A stretch of DNA of 54,860 bases, taken from Ruminococcaceae bacterium AB4001 (GTDB lineage Bacteria > Bacillota > Clostridia > Saccharofermentanales > Saccharofermentanaceae). The notes below the pieces were generated by a model. It did not search any database and had not been told where the DNA came from. It saw only the letters and a list, made by a program, of their open reading frames with translations. The position numbers were made by a program, and so were the translations under genes. The stretch spans positions 1 to 54,860 of the forward strand of contig JHXJ01000022.1 of the NCBI GenBank assembly GCA_000621765.1. Reading direction: 5' to 3'. Shown here piece by piece: positions 24,030-32,490 of this stretch (position 1 is the stretch's first letter; the number at the start of each line of letters is the position of its first letter).

Positions 24030-24902
24030 TCAGGAGTCCAGGAATTCCTGAACTGTGTGCGGGGTTGTCATGTCGCCATGGAGAGCTACGTAGCCGCATG
24101 AACCGAACTCTTCAGCAACGCTGACTATATCTTCCTTGGAATCCACGATCCCGAAACCAATGATGTTGTGGTTCCATTTGGACGAGCCCCAGCTCTGTGT
24201 TACTGATTCCACATTCACATATCTGTATCTTCCGTCACCGGTCTCATAGACATATGTCTCTCTTGTCATTTCTCCGGAGCCGGCCGCGAGAAAAGCTATC
24301 CAGCCGTCTTCGATAGTGGTATAGCTCAAACGTCTGTAAAGAAGATCTAATTCCTTTCCGTCTTCAGAGACTACTTTGATCTTTTCGGGAAGCTTGTTAA
24401 ACCTGACTGCACAGCAGGGATACGTAAACGCCTGGAACACCATATCAGTGGGTCCCGGAGATGTTTCACAGACGGTGATGACCGCTTCAATGCCGTCGTA
24501 ACTGATGTCAGTGACGAAGATATCGTAACCTCCGGTGTTCTTCTCGCCGGAAGAGATGATCACATAGTAGGAGAGCCCGTCTTCATCCGAATCGAAAATA
24601 TAATATCCACGGTCAGTGTTTTCGCTGCTTGAAGAATCCGTGACAATGGAATAATTCAGATCGCCGACAGTTCCTTCGCCGGTAAGAGGAGTGCCGGAAG
24701 TTTTTACCGGAGTCTCTTCTGATGTTTCACCTGATGTTTCATCTGAAGCATCTGCTCTTTCTTCTTCTTCGGCCTCTTCCGTATGTTTGGTTTCTGCAGG
24801 TGTCAGCCTCTCGCGCCCGACTTCCTTAGTGCATCCCGTTCCTGCGATTATCATTGCAGCGAGCGCCGTTCCGCAGCATAAGTATCTGAGTGTTCTTTTC
24901 AT
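24030..24902 (-). CDS. Lipoprotein with PrcB-like domain
   Basis: A 290-residue exported lipoprotein, with lipobox IAGTGC near residue 24, then a Glu/Thr-rich linker (EEAEEEERADASDETSGET) to about residue 75. Residues 105-175 (YVIISSGEKNTGGYDIFVTDI through TYPCCAVRFNKLPEKIKV) resemble the PrcB C-terminal domain, a protease-complex partner in spirochaetes whose bacterial relatives are mostly lipoproteins. The remaining part is unassigned and ends in a segment on residues 250-290 with GFGIVDSKEDIV. GGGGGA lies 8 bases before the ATG. No protease gene is adjacent. Confidence 0.72.
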   Translation of the reverse strand: MKRTLRYLCCGTALAAMIIAGTGCTKEVGRERLTPAETKHTEEAEEEERADASDETSGETSEETPVKTSGTPLTGEGTVGDLNYSIVTDSSSSENTDRGYYIFDSDEDGLSYYVIISSGEKNTGGYDIFVTDISYDGIEAVITVCETSPGPTDMVFQAFTYPCCAVRFNKLPEKIKVVSEDGKELDLLYRRLSYTTIEDGWIAFLAAGSGEMTRETYVYETGDGRYRYVNVESVTQSWGSSKWNHNIIGFGIVDSKEDIVSVAEEFGSCGYVALHGDMTTPHTVQEFLDS

Positions 24903-25038
24903 TGTTTTATCCCCCGATCTGAAGCGATAGTATTTGTGTCAAAGTGTGCCTTATACCATAGAAACAGACGAGGGCACAATAATGTTGCAGTGTTTAAAAA
25001 ATAATATAAGTGAAAAATAAGAGCAATATTTTGGGTGC

Positions 25039-25044
25039 TATAAT
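25039..25044 (+). promoter_or_regulatory. Extended -10 promoter of the 311-residue membrane protein
   Basis: TGCTATAAT with TATAAT at 25039-25044 puts the transcription start near 25051. That rules out an upstream in-frame GTG at 25010 and supports the ATG at 25076. Confidence 0.6.
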
Positions 25045-25075
25045 CAAATCAGTTGGTTTTGAATGGGAGGGTCTC

Positions 25076-26011
25076 ATGGAAAACGGCGGATTAAAGAAAT
25101 TAAACATAGCAATAGTTATAGCTTCAATTATCTTACCTATCGTTTTTATAGCCGGAACTATTGTTGAGCAGCTCTATGTCTATGGAAATTCCTATGCAGG
25201 AATCGGGTTCCTACTGCTGTGGTTCCTGCTTACGACCGTGGGATACTGGGTTGGCCTGATAACCGGTCTTCGTTCGATAGCGACCGGGAAACCCAAAACC
25301 ATGTCCTTATCGGCAGGCTTCCACCTGCTCATGTATATCCCGCACCTTGCCAGTGCCTGTATTATGGCCTATCAGGGACGGAACAGCAGTCTGACCGGGA
25401 TGCAGAAATTCATCGTTATATGCGCTGTCGTGTTGGGTGTCATGATCCTCCTAAATATAGTGAGGATCATTGCGGCGAAGAATGCATCATACACCGAAGG
25501 TGCTTCGACGGGCTCAAAGAAGCTTGCTATAAATATCTTCCTGTTCGGAATCCTTATTCCTTTCGGATTCATTACTCTTGTATTTTTTGCAGCGAAGTAT
25601 TTCCAGGAACATCCTGAGGTCGGAAGAATAGCCGGGTTCATTATTGCAGGCGTCGTCATTCTTGCTATTTTTATAGCATTTGCGGTTTTATCGAAGCACA
25701 GACCTGTGAGTGGTGGCAGTTCCGGAAGAAACTACGGATCAGCTTCCTCATCATCCCGCAATGGTGATGATGAGAGAAGAGCAAGAGAAGAAGCAGCCAG
25801 AAAGGCAGACAAAGAGGAACAAAAGATCATTAAGGATCTGAATGACCGCTACTACGAAGCCTATAAGCGTATCACGAAAGAATCGCCTGCTTTATTGGAT
25901 TACAAGATCATAAAAGAAGGTCCTATGAAGGAAGCCGTTAAGGCCCTTAGAAAGAGAATGCAGGACGAAGCAAGACAGAAGGGCGTATATGGCAAGACAA
26001 AATGGTTCTGA
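25076..26011 (+). CDS. Five-helix membrane protein with Ser-rich linker and charged tail
   Basis: A 311-residue protein. Five hydrophobic helices span about residues 10-215, then a flexible SGGSSGRNYGSASSSS linker, then a highly charged helical tail (ARKADKEEQKIIKDLNDRYYEAYKRI) ending in KTKWF. I do not recognise a family. The start is the ATG at 25076 with GGGAGGG at 25064-25070. The promoter of the next gene overlaps its stop codon, so it is a single-gene unit placed just ahead of a second membrane protein with a similar low-complexity linker. Confidence 0.72.
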   Translation: MENGGLKKLNIAIVIASIILPIVFIAGTIVEQLYVYGNSYAGIGFLLLWFLLTTVGYWVGLITGLRSIATGKPKTMSLSAGFHLLMYIPHLASACIMAYQGRNSSLTGMQKFIVICAVVLGVMILLNIVRIIAAKNASYTEGASTGSKKLAINIFLFGILIPFGFITLVFFAAKYFQEHPEVGRIAGFIIAGVVILAIFIAFAVLSKHRPVSGGSSGRNYGSASSSSRNGDDERRAREEAARKADKEEQKIIKDLNDRYYEAYKRITKESPALLDYKIIKEGPMKEAVKALRKRMQDEARQKGVYGKTKWF

Positions 26012-26036
26012 CAGAGCACTGGTTAGACGATATAAT
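26008..26036 (+). promoter_or_regulatory. Promoter of the Ser/His-rich TPM-like gene
   Basis: CTGACA (26008-26013) and TATAAT (26031-26036) are 17 bases apart. The -35 box overlaps the stop codon of the preceding gene. Confidence 0.7.
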
Positions 26037-26088
26037 AGATTTGTACGCGGACGGTTCGCGGGATATTAAAGGAAAGGGATAGGAGAAA

Positions 26089-27144
26089 ATGCCACATTCA
26101 TCAGGAGGAGGATCACATTCCGGGGGAAGCCACCACAGCAGTTCTTCCCACAGCAGCAGTTCAAGGAGCAGCGGCGGCGGAAGCAGCGGCAGTTCAGCCA
26201 GCAGAAGACGCACATCGTCCACGCCGTTTCCGGGGTGCAAGAGATTCCTTTATTACAAGGACAACAAGCCGTATCTGGTATATTCAAACTATGACATCCG
26301 CAAGAGGGACATGACCAGTTTCATCGTAACGGTGATCGTCATGGGCATTATCTTAGTGCCCTTTGTGATCAGCGGTTTAGTTCTGATGGTAAAGTCTTTT
26401 TCTTTCCCGCAAAGGATCGAATACTCGAAGTATAAGAATAAGGATCCCGAATTTATTATCGAGGATAATCTCGGTATTTTCGAAAATGAGTCCAAACTCA
26501 GGAAATCCATGAAGAATTTCTATGAGGTGACGGGTGTCGTGCCTGCCGTTATCACGGTCAGCAATGACGAATGGAGCGAAGATTATTTTGACCTTGAACA
26601 ATATGCTTATGATGTCTATGTAAACCGTTTCCCGGACGAAGTCCACTGGCTCATTGTTTACTCGGAAACCATAAAGGACAACGGGTTCAGCAACTGGTAT
26701 TGGGAAGGCATGCAGGGAGACAATACAGATCCGGTCCTTATCCCCGACCGTGTTGATGCTTTTACCGATTCTCTTCAGACGAAACTCCTTCAGCGCAGTA
26801 AATATTCGGTCGATGATGCGATAGCGATAACATTTGATGAATTCGCGCCTGAAATGATGAAAATGTCGATGGACAGATCTGATTTCATTCTCGGGCTTAT
26901 CGTATTTTGCCTGATGAGCATGTTCTTAGGCATGGCGGTCGTTACGTCTTTGCCTGCCAAGGTACCGGCAGACTATAAGAAAGCTGTTCCCTGCGAACTT
27001 AAAGCGGTCTATCAGCTGTCATGCAATTTCTGCGGAGGAATGTATATTGTAGGTATGCATACGAACTGCCCTCACTGCGGAGCTTCGATCCCGCCGCAGA
27101 ATTATATTCAGGACCCTCAGGGCAACATCGTTAAGATCTTGTAA
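26089..27144 (+). CDS. Ser/His/Gly-rich membrane protein with TPM-like domain and zinc ribbon
   Basis: A 351-residue protein in five parts. Residues 1-45 are Ser, His and Gly repeats. One membrane helix (about 75-103) follows. Residues 110-265 look like a TPM domain (the fold of thylakoid/bacterial 'repair' phosphatase-like proteins), with a GVVPAVITVSNDEWSEDYFDLEQYAYDVY start. A second helix lies near 267-290. The last 50 residues form a zinc ribbon (CNFCGG and CPHCGA). Ribosome site AGGAG is close to the ATG. The His-rich start resembles the truncated protein at 794-1198. TPM assignment is by pattern and not certain. Confidence 0.65.
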   Translation: MPHSSGGGSHSGGSHHSSSSHSSSSRSSGGGSSGSSASRRRTSSTPFPGCKRFLYYKDNKPYLVYSNYDIRKRDMTSFIVTVIVMGIILVPFVISGLVLMVKSFSFPQRIEYSKYKNKDPEFIIEDNLGIFENESKLRKSMKNFYEVTGVVPAVITVSNDEWSEDYFDLEQYAYDVYVNRFPDEVHWLIVYSETIKDNGFSNWYWEGMQGDNTDPVLIPDRVDAFTDSLQTKLLQRSKYSVDDAIAITFDEFAPEMMKMSMDRSDFILGLIVFCLMSMFLGMAVVTSLPAKVPADYKKAVPCELKAVYQLSCNFCGGMYIVGMHTNCPHCGASIPPQNYIQDPQGNIVKIL

Positions 27145-27184
27145 GAAACTTAAGTGCTTTGCTGGAACAAAAAGGTTGAAGAAA

Positions 27185-27955
27185 ATGATGACTAATGAGG
27201 AAATTCTCCGGATCGCAATGGAACAGTCTGCGGAAGACATAGGATGTCAGGCAGGCGATTTTCTCGCGGATTCCAATATCATCGTGCCTTTCAGACCCGG
27301 TCCCAATGCGAAGAAATACTATAAGATGCCAATCGCCAGCAACTTCATCTCCTACGGGAACAATGTCGTTGCTGCTGCCACGGATGAGGTTTTCGAGATA
27401 GTCCGAAAATACATAGACAGGTTCAGTTTCTATCACTGCTTTGAGACTCCCAACATGCGCTGGCTCAATGAGCGGCTCCAGCCTCTGGGACATACAGTCT
27501 GCTTTATGGCCGAGTACTATCTTCCCGATATGGACTGGCTGACCGAGATGTCCTGTGACTTTGAACTGCGCACCATGACAAAAGGCGGATTTGAAGACCT
27601 CTATCTGCCTGAATGGGCCAATGCTTTGTGCGAAGACAGGAAACCCTTAGACATGCTCGCCGTCGGAGCTTTTGACAACGGCAGACTGATAGGACTTGCC
27701 GGGTGTTCAGCCGATGCCGACGAGATGTGGCAGATCGGCGTTGATGTTCTCCCGGAATACAGAAGGCAGGGAGTAGCATCCGCGATCACTTCGAAACTGG
27801 CTTTCGAAATAATGGATGCGGGAAAGATTCCGTTCTACTGCTCGGCATGGTCGAATATCAGATCGGTCAGAAACGCCATCAAATGCGGATTCCTGCCGGC
27901 ATGGGTAGAGATGACGGTCAAGCCTGTTGACGCAGTTGATGAGATGAACGGCTGA
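27185..27955 (+). CDS. GNAT-family acetyltransferase
   Basis: A 256-residue N-acetyltransferase. The catalytic domain is C-terminal (about 125-240), with the acetyl-CoA motif VDVLPEYRRQGVASAITSKLAFEI and a final SAWSNIRSVRNAIKCGF strand-helix typical of the family; the N-terminal 120 residues form an extra domain of the kind seen in paired-GNAT proteins. AAAAAGG (27169-27175) lies nine bases before the ATG at 27185; a TTG at 27176 is directly adjacent to it and is rejected. The substrate is unknown. Confidence 0.8.
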   Translation: MMTNEEILRIAMEQSAEDIGCQAGDFLADSNIIVPFRPGPNAKKYYKMPIASNFISYGNNVVAAATDEVFEIVRKYIDRFSFYHCFETPNMRWLNERLQPLGHTVCFMAEYYLPDMDWLTEMSCDFELRTMTKGGFEDLYLPEWANALCEDRKPLDMLAVGAFDNGRLIGLAGCSADADEMWQIGVDVLPEYRRQGVASAITSKLAFEIMDAGKIPFYCSAWSNIRSVRNAIKCGFLPAWVEMTVKPVDAVDEMNG

Positions 27956-27988
27956 TCCGCCTTTGGTAAGGCAGGATCGCTTCTGGTG

Positions 27989-27994
27989 TATAAT
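27989..27994 (+). promoter_or_regulatory. -10 element before the first tandem zinc-ribbon membrane protein
   Basis: GGTGTATAAT with TATAAT at 27989-27994 lies 58 bases before the ATG at 28053. No clear -35. Confidence 0.45.
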
Positions 27995-28052
27995 ATTCTG
28001 AAATATCTGTAATTAAGATGCCCTGTTCTGAAAGAAAGGGCTGGATGAGACA

Positions 28053-29489
28053 ATGTGGAATAAGAGACCTTTAGATGGAATTGGACCGAATCCTTTCGGC
28101 AGGGCAGATGCAGGCAATGAACAGCTTACAGCTGATTCTTCCAAATGCCCTTCGTGCGGTTCAAACATAGTTTACGCGCCTGAACTTGAGGCTATGATGT
28201 GCCGTAACTGCGGCAACATTTATGATCCCAACACACTGGAGTCGAGAGGTTCTTTCGGCGTTAACAAAGAGCGTGATTATACAGGCGACAGCGATGTCTC
28301 AGAAGACGATAAGAGGCGTCATGAAATCGTCTGCAACAGCTGCGGCGCAACGCTTGTTGCTGATGAGAATACCATGTCGACGATGTGTCCGTTCTGCGGT
28401 TCGCCGGCGCTCATCACCAGAAGGATGAGCCGTGAATTCAAGCCGGACTACATCATTCCGTTTAAGGTAGACAAGACCCGGGCGCAGAAGATAATGACGG
28501 AGTGGCTCGCCAGCAGGAAGTATACTCCGAGAGGCTTTAAGTCCAAGAGCCGCCTTACAAAGATGACGGCGCTCTATGTTCCGTTCTGGCTTTTGGACTG
28601 CGTTGTCACCACGGAGCTTTCCGGCACGGGAAAGCGCATTCGCGGTTGTGAAAAGACCATCTACGAAGTAAACTCGACCATAAACTACTATGTAAAAGGT
28701 GTTCCTTTTGATGCGTCTTTGAGAGTCGCGAATAAGCTGATGGAAGCCATCGAGCCCTTCGATTACAGCGAGCTTGTCAGATTCGAAGATAAGTATCTGC
28801 AGGGTTTCTATGCTGACAAATACGACCAGCTTCCGACGGAGATGACCGAGAGGATCGTGAAGAGAATGAACAAGTTCTCGAACTCGGAATCCGGCCAGAT
28901 CTCGAGCAAATACGATGCGTATGAGGACAGACCGGAGAAGAGCCTGACCTGGATGAAAGAAGTAAGCATGAGTTACTGTCTTCTCCCGGTATGGTTCATG
29001 ACGGTCGAATTTGACGGCAGGCAGTATCAGTTTGCGATAAACGGACAGACCGGTGAAGCAAGCGGTCAGGTCCCGACGTCAGACACCATATATCTTCCGG
29101 GAAAGCTCAGGGATTTCCTTAATACCAAATGGATCATTGTAGCGCTCGGCATATTCCTTGTCATATCATTCATGCTCGCTAGGACGGTTTCCTTACCGGC
29201 GGTGGATACGACTAAAACAACCATAGTTATTTTCCTTTCGGTGCTGGGGGCAATCGACCTTATCGGAAGCATTGTCCTGCTGGTATTGAGGTCGGTATTA
29301 AACAGGGTGTTCATAGGCGCTTCAAATGCATATGACATCAATGATTTCGATGAGGATCCCGGTCTTGATAATTATTTCGATTTGACCAGACATGCAGATA
29401 TTAAAATCAATGAGACCATGCTCCGTCATGTTTCTGTTATAACCGACGAAAACGGAAGGGTAGTCGGAGAAAGATCTATAGAAATCTGA
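28053..29489 (+). CDS. Membrane protein with two N-terminal zinc ribbons (paralog 1)
   Basis: A 478-residue protein. Residues 30-60 form a ribbon (CPSCGS and CRNCGN) and 92-120 a second (CNSCGA and CPFCGS). A conserved middle domain (DYIIPFKVDKTRAQKIMTEW, YVPFWLLDC, LMEAIEPFDYSEL) covers 130-340 and two helices lie near 365-420, with a soluble tail. The protein at 37085 is a full-length paralog with the same order. Such proteins are widespread in Clostridia and often mislabelled as helicase-like because of the ribbons; their function is unknown. A DUF3267 gene follows after 21 bases. Confidence 0.78.
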   Translation: MWNKRPLDGIGPNPFGRADAGNEQLTADSSKCPSCGSNIVYAPELEAMMCRNCGNIYDPNTLESRGSFGVNKERDYTGDSDVSEDDKRRHEIVCNSCGATLVADENTMSTMCPFCGSPALITRRMSREFKPDYIIPFKVDKTRAQKIMTEWLASRKYTPRGFKSKSRLTKMTALYVPFWLLDCVVTTELSGTGKRIRGCEKTIYEVNSTINYYVKGVPFDASLRVANKLMEAIEPFDYSELVRFEDKYLQGFYADKYDQLPTEMTERIVKRMNKFSNSESGQISSKYDAYEDRPEKSLTWMKEVSMSYCLLPVWFMTVEFDGRQYQFAINGQTGEASGQVPTSDTIYLPGKLRDFLNTKWIIVALGIFLVISFMLARTVSLPAVDTTKTTIVIFLSVLGAIDLIGSIVLLVLRSVLNRVFIGASNAYDINDFDEDPGLDNYFDLTRHADIKINETMLRHVSVITDENGRVVGERSIEI

Positions 29490-29510
29490 GAGAAAAGAGT
29501 CAGAGGGTTT

Positions 29511-30167
29511 ATGGCAGAAAAGGAAACAGAGAACAAGCAGGAAAACAGCGGACGCAAGCTGACTAAAGACGAGGTAGAAAGAAAAAAGAGATTTGAAGAA
29601 CTTTCTGCCGAACTGACTGGCAAAGGATATAAGATAAAAAACCTTACCATAACTCCGGGCATGGCAAACGTCCTCGGAACGGCCATAGGCTTCGGCGCGG
29701 CCTCGCCTTTCTTTCTCATTTATCTGCTGACGGGATCAGACCATAACAACGATAATTCTTTTGCAGTGTTTTTAGTCTTCTTTGTGCTCTTTCTCGTAAG
29801 CATAGTCGTTCACGAATTGCTGCACGGAACAGGCTGGGGTCTGTTTGCCGAGAACCATTTCAAGAGCATCGCGTTCGGCGTCGTATGGTCAGCATTAATG
29901 CCATACTGCACATGTAAAGTCGCTCTGAAAAAAGGCCAGTATATTGTCGGACTGCTCCTGCCCTGTATCGTCCTCGGTATCATTCCATCTGTTATCGCAT
30001 GCATAATCGGCAATTTCATGCTGCTCTGCTATGGCGGATTCATGACTATCTGCGCGGGAGGAGACCTCCTTGTCTTTGTATTGATCCTGAAGGCAAAACT
30101 CAAAGGCGATGTATTGCTTCTTGACCATCCGACGGACGTCGGCCTCGTGGCTTTCGTAAGAGAATAA
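29511..30167 (+). CDS. DUF3267 putative membrane zincin protease
   Basis: A 218-residue membrane protein. After a charged N-terminus (residues 1-45) come four or five helices. The second helix contains HELLH (about 102-106), matching the HExxH zinc-protease motif placed in a membrane helix as in DUF3267 proteins. GGD in MTICAGGDLLVF near residue 184 is a possible third ligand. The gene lies 21 bases downstream of the zinc-ribbon membrane protein, and a double terminator follows, so the two form an operon. Proteolysis has not been shown for most of this family. Confidence 0.78.
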   Translation: MAEKETENKQENSGRKLTKDEVERKKRFEELSAELTGKGYKIKNLTITPGMANVLGTAIGFGAASPFFLIYLLTGSDHNNDNSFAVFLVFFVLFLVSIVVHELLHGTGWGLFAENHFKSIAFGVVWSALMPYCTCKVALKKGQYIVGLLLPCIVLGIIPSVIACIIGNFMLLCYGGFMTICAGGDLLVFVLILKAKLKGDVLLLDHPTDVGLVAFVRE

Positions 30168-30187
30168 TCATCTTTGCCTGATGCGCA

Positions 30188-30235
30188 AAAAATATGCACT
30201 AAACCTCGAAAATGAGGACTTTAGTGCATATTTTT
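30188..30235. terminator. Bidirectional terminator 1 between DUF3267 and the XRE gene
   Basis: A perfect 16-bp stem (30188-30203 with 30220-30235) with A5 on the left and T5 on the right, and an inner CCTC/GAGG stem. It can end transcription from both sides. Confidence 0.85.
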
Positions 30236-30244
30236 CGCCTTTTT

Positions 30245-30282
30245 TATGCACTAAACCTCGAAAAAACGGACTTTAGTGTATA
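30245..30282. terminator. Terminator 2, near-copy of terminator 1
   Basis: TATGCACTAAA (30245-30255) pairs with TTTAGTGTATA (30272-30282), one G-U pair. Its arms and CCTCGAAAA loop repeat those of the hairpin 57 bases upstream. Confidence 0.7.
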
Positions 30283-30297
30283 AATTCACGTCAGGAC

Positions 30298-30741
30298 TTA
30301 CTTCCAATGATCCAGCTGGACAAGGAATCCTTCGTACTGGGAGCGTCTTGTTTCTTCGGGCAGGTTCTCGGGATTAGGTGTGTGCGTTAAGAGGAAGTCC
30401 AGGAGTGATGCCATTGTCTTGTAGGCGAACTCGCCGTTGGTATAACACCATGTGCAGTAAGACTCGTTGAAGTAGCCGTCCGGTTCCTTGCTGATCATGG
30501 AATCTTCAGAAAGAGGCATTCCGCAGCACTGGCAGACAAGCTGTCTGGGGCTTCCCAAAAGAGTGTTGATCGATATATTGAATTCCTTGGAAATGATCTT
30601 GAGTGTCTCAGTGTTGGGCTGGGTCTCTCCAAGTTCCCAGCGGCTTACTGCCTGTCTGGTTACCATAAGTTTTTCAGCCATCTGATCCTGTGTCAGGTTA
30701 TTGTCTTCACGAAGTTTTTTGAGGATGTCTTTAGTTTCCAT
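30298..30741 (-). CDS. XRE-family regulator with C-terminal zinc ribbon
   Basis: A 147-residue regulator. Residues 5-60 are a Cro/CI-type helix-turn-helix (LTQDQMAEKLMVTRQAVSRWELGETQP). Residues 68-110 form the 'putative zinc ribbon' domain, CQCCGMPL followed by YCTWCYTNGEF, often found as a stand-alone domain. AAAGGAG lies 8 bases before the ATG. A palindrome GCAACA-CGT-TGTTGC lies 58 bases upstream of the start and may be its operator. It faces away from the methyltransferase gene at 30901, which could be under its control. Confidence 0.85.
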   Translation of the reverse strand: METKDILKKLREDNNLTQDQMAEKLMVTRQAVSRWELGETQPNTETLKIISKEFNISINTLLGSPRQLVCQCCGMPLSEDSMISKEPDGYFNESYCTWCYTNGEFAYKTMASLLDFLLTHTPNPENLPEETRRSQYEGFLVQLDHWK

Positions 30742-30798
30742 ATCGTATCTCCTTTCCGTTTATGGCTTTAGTATGGCCGTTTATATTTTTAAAAACAA

Positions 30799-30813
30799 GC
30801 AACACGTTGTTGC
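30799..30813. promoter_or_regulatory. Palindrome between the XRE gene and the divergent methyltransferase
   Basis: GCAACA and TGTTGC arms around CGT. It lies in the 159-base divergent region, 86 bases before the methyltransferase start. The second XRE gene (40476) has a related CAAC-N5-GTTG site upstream. Confidence 0.5.
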
Positions 30814-30900
30814 GGCAGTCAGCATATCGGATTTTCCACCAGTTGAATTACAATATATGCATCTGATGAAAAAGAAATTATTGAAGAAAGAACCAGGGAA

Positions 30901-31632
30901 ATGGAAGACTTTTCGAAGAAGAATGAAAGTGAAGATATAAATGTAAATCCTTGGAAGGAGATATCCCTTTCGGATTATGAGAAGCACATGAGCCTGGAAA
31001 ACGTACACCAGCTTCAGGCTCTGAATCAGATCATGCAAAAGCAGTTCAGGGACTTTAACGTCCTGACCGAGGCAGATAAACTCGGGAATACTGAGAGCGT
31101 TCCAAAGAGAAAGGTCATGATCCTTGGTGTTGCCGGCGGTAACGGCTTGGAGCACATCGCTCCCGGGCAATATGAAAAGGTATACGGGGTAGACATCAAT
31201 GCGGACTATCTTGCTAAGGTCAGGGAAAGATATCCCGAGCTCGACGGAATGCTTGAGTGCATAGCCCTTGATCTCATAACGGAGTACGAAAAGCTCCCTA
31301 AGGCAGATTTCGTCATTGCAAATCTTCTGGTCGAATACATAGGATACGAAGCTTTTCAGAACGTGATCCGACAGGTTGAGCCTGAAGTCATCAGCTGCGT
31401 TATACAGATAAATCCTCCGGCGGATGAACAGCAGGAATCTGACTGGGTCTCGAGCTCTCCCTATATCCATGCGTTTGACGGACTGGACAAAGTTCATCAC
31501 CAGATGGAAGAAGAGCCGTTATGGAGGAGTCTTGCAGAGATCGGATATGAGGAAGCCGAAGCGTTTTCGATCCCTCTGCCTAACGGGAAAAGCTTTGCCA
31601 GGTTAGATTTTCACCAAAAAGTGGTCTTATAA
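30901..31632 (+). CDS. SAM-dependent methyltransferase-like protein
   Basis: A 243-residue Rossmann-fold protein. MILGVAGGNGLEHIAP is a variant of the SAM motif I, with YGVDINADYLAKVRERYP as the acidic loop and FVIANLLVEYIGY as motif IV. These support a methyltransferase, though the glycine loop is unusual. The ATG at 30901 is the first in frame but its ribosome site (AGGGAA) is very close, so the start is uncertain; a TACAAT at 30849-30854 is a possible -10. Its 3' end overlaps that of the convergent SGNH gene by 6 bases. Confidence 0.72.
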   Translation: MEDFSKKNESEDINVNPWKEISLSDYEKHMSLENVHQLQALNQIMQKQFRDFNVLTEADKLGNTESVPKRKVMILGVAGGNGLEHIAPGQYEKVYGVDINADYLAKVRERYPELDGMLECIALDLITEYEKLPKADFVIANLLVEYIGYEAFQNVIRQVEPEVISCVIQINPPADEQQESDWVSSSPYIHAFDGLDKVHHQMEEEPLWRSLAEIGYEEAEAFSIPLPNGKSFARLDFHQKVVL

Positions 31633-32370
31633 ATTATGCGCTGCTTTCAGGACCGCGTAACTGTATAATCCGACGCCCTTTCCGCCATTGGGATGGTAGC
31701 CGTCGAGAAGGAAATCAGTGGAATCCTCAGTCTCGAACACTTCGAAAATGTAAGGCTCGGGATCGATGAAGATGTATCCTTTTGAATCACACCATTCTTT
31801 GAGAGAAGAATGGAAAATGTCGTTACGGTCGTAAAAGTACTGGCTTGCTCCCACAAAAGACCATGGAGCTATGAAGTAGATCTTCGCATTGGGAGATATG
31901 GCGGTGACAGCTACGGTCAGCTGATCACATCCGTCAATAAATATCTCTGCCGTATCTGCAGCTTTTTCCATTTCCTCACCCAGTACGTCATTGATGCCTA
32001 TGGCTATGACATAAACATCGGCTTCCGGTATCTGGCTTCTCCGCTTCACGAGATCTGATATGGTCCACCCGCCGTCAGCCAGGGCTTTTACCTCTCCTTT
32101 TATGTAGGGCGAGAGCGGAAGGCACCAGGGGATACCGCCGTTTGCATAGCCCGATGTGATGCTGTCGCCCATGAAGCAGATAGTCTGTCCGCTCCTCATG
32201 TCATCATAAAGTTCGCTGTCTTTGAGTTCCGCGGTCATGCCGCCGTAGACCTTGTACTGCCATTTAGAAAGGATAAGGACCGCAGCGAACAGGATTACCA
32301 CCACCGCCAGGATAACTGACAGTGCTGCTATAGTCCTTTTGGACGGATTCTTTCCTGCATTTTTAGCCAT
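31627..32370 (-). CDS. Membrane-anchored SGNH/GDSL hydrolase
   Basis: A 247-residue esterase-type enzyme. Residues 12-34 are a membrane anchor, so the catalytic part is outside the cell. The four SGNH blocks are visible: FMGDSITSG with the Ser nucleophile, the Gly of DGGWTI, GINDV with the oxyanion Asn, and LDGYHPN with the catalytic Asp and His. It probably removes acyl or acetyl groups from a wall or capsule glycan (inference). There is no ribosome site, and a TATAAT on its own strand ends 6 bases before the ATG, so the message may be leaderless. Confidence 0.83.
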   Translation of the reverse strand: MAKNAGKNPSKRTIAALSVILAVVVILFAAVLILSKWQYKVYGGMTAELKDSELYDDMRSGQTICFMGDSITSGYANGGIPWCLPLSPYIKGEVKALADGGWTISDLVKRRSQIPEADVYVIAIGINDVLGEEMEKAADTAEIFIDGCDQLTVAVTAISPNAKIYFIAPWSFVGASQYFYDRNDIFHSSLKEWCDSKGYIFIDPEPYIFEVFETEDSTDFLLDGYHPNGGKGVGLYSYAVLKAAHNL

Positions 32371-32376
32371 ATCTGG

Positions 32377-32382
32377 ATTATA
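32377..32382 (-). promoter_or_regulatory. Extended -10 promoter placing the start at the SGNH ATG
   Basis: Minus-strand CTGATATAAT has its TATAAT at 32377-32382, 6 bases from the ATG at 32370. The predicted first transcribed base is at or next to the start codon. Confidence 0.55.
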
Positions 32383-32455
32383 TCAGATTCGTTATAAGCA
32401 GTTGTTTTATGAACCAAAGACACAAGCCATACGGCACTTCACGGCTGCCGGATGT

Positions 32456-32461
32456 TATAAT
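32456..32461 (+). promoter_or_regulatory. Extended -10 promoter of the 345-residue zinc-ribbon gene
   Basis: TGTTATAAT with TATAAT at 32456-32461, 29 bases before the ATG at 32491. Confidence 0.55.
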
Positions 32462-32490
32462 GCAGGTATTATCAGTTGGGGGATAATGAC

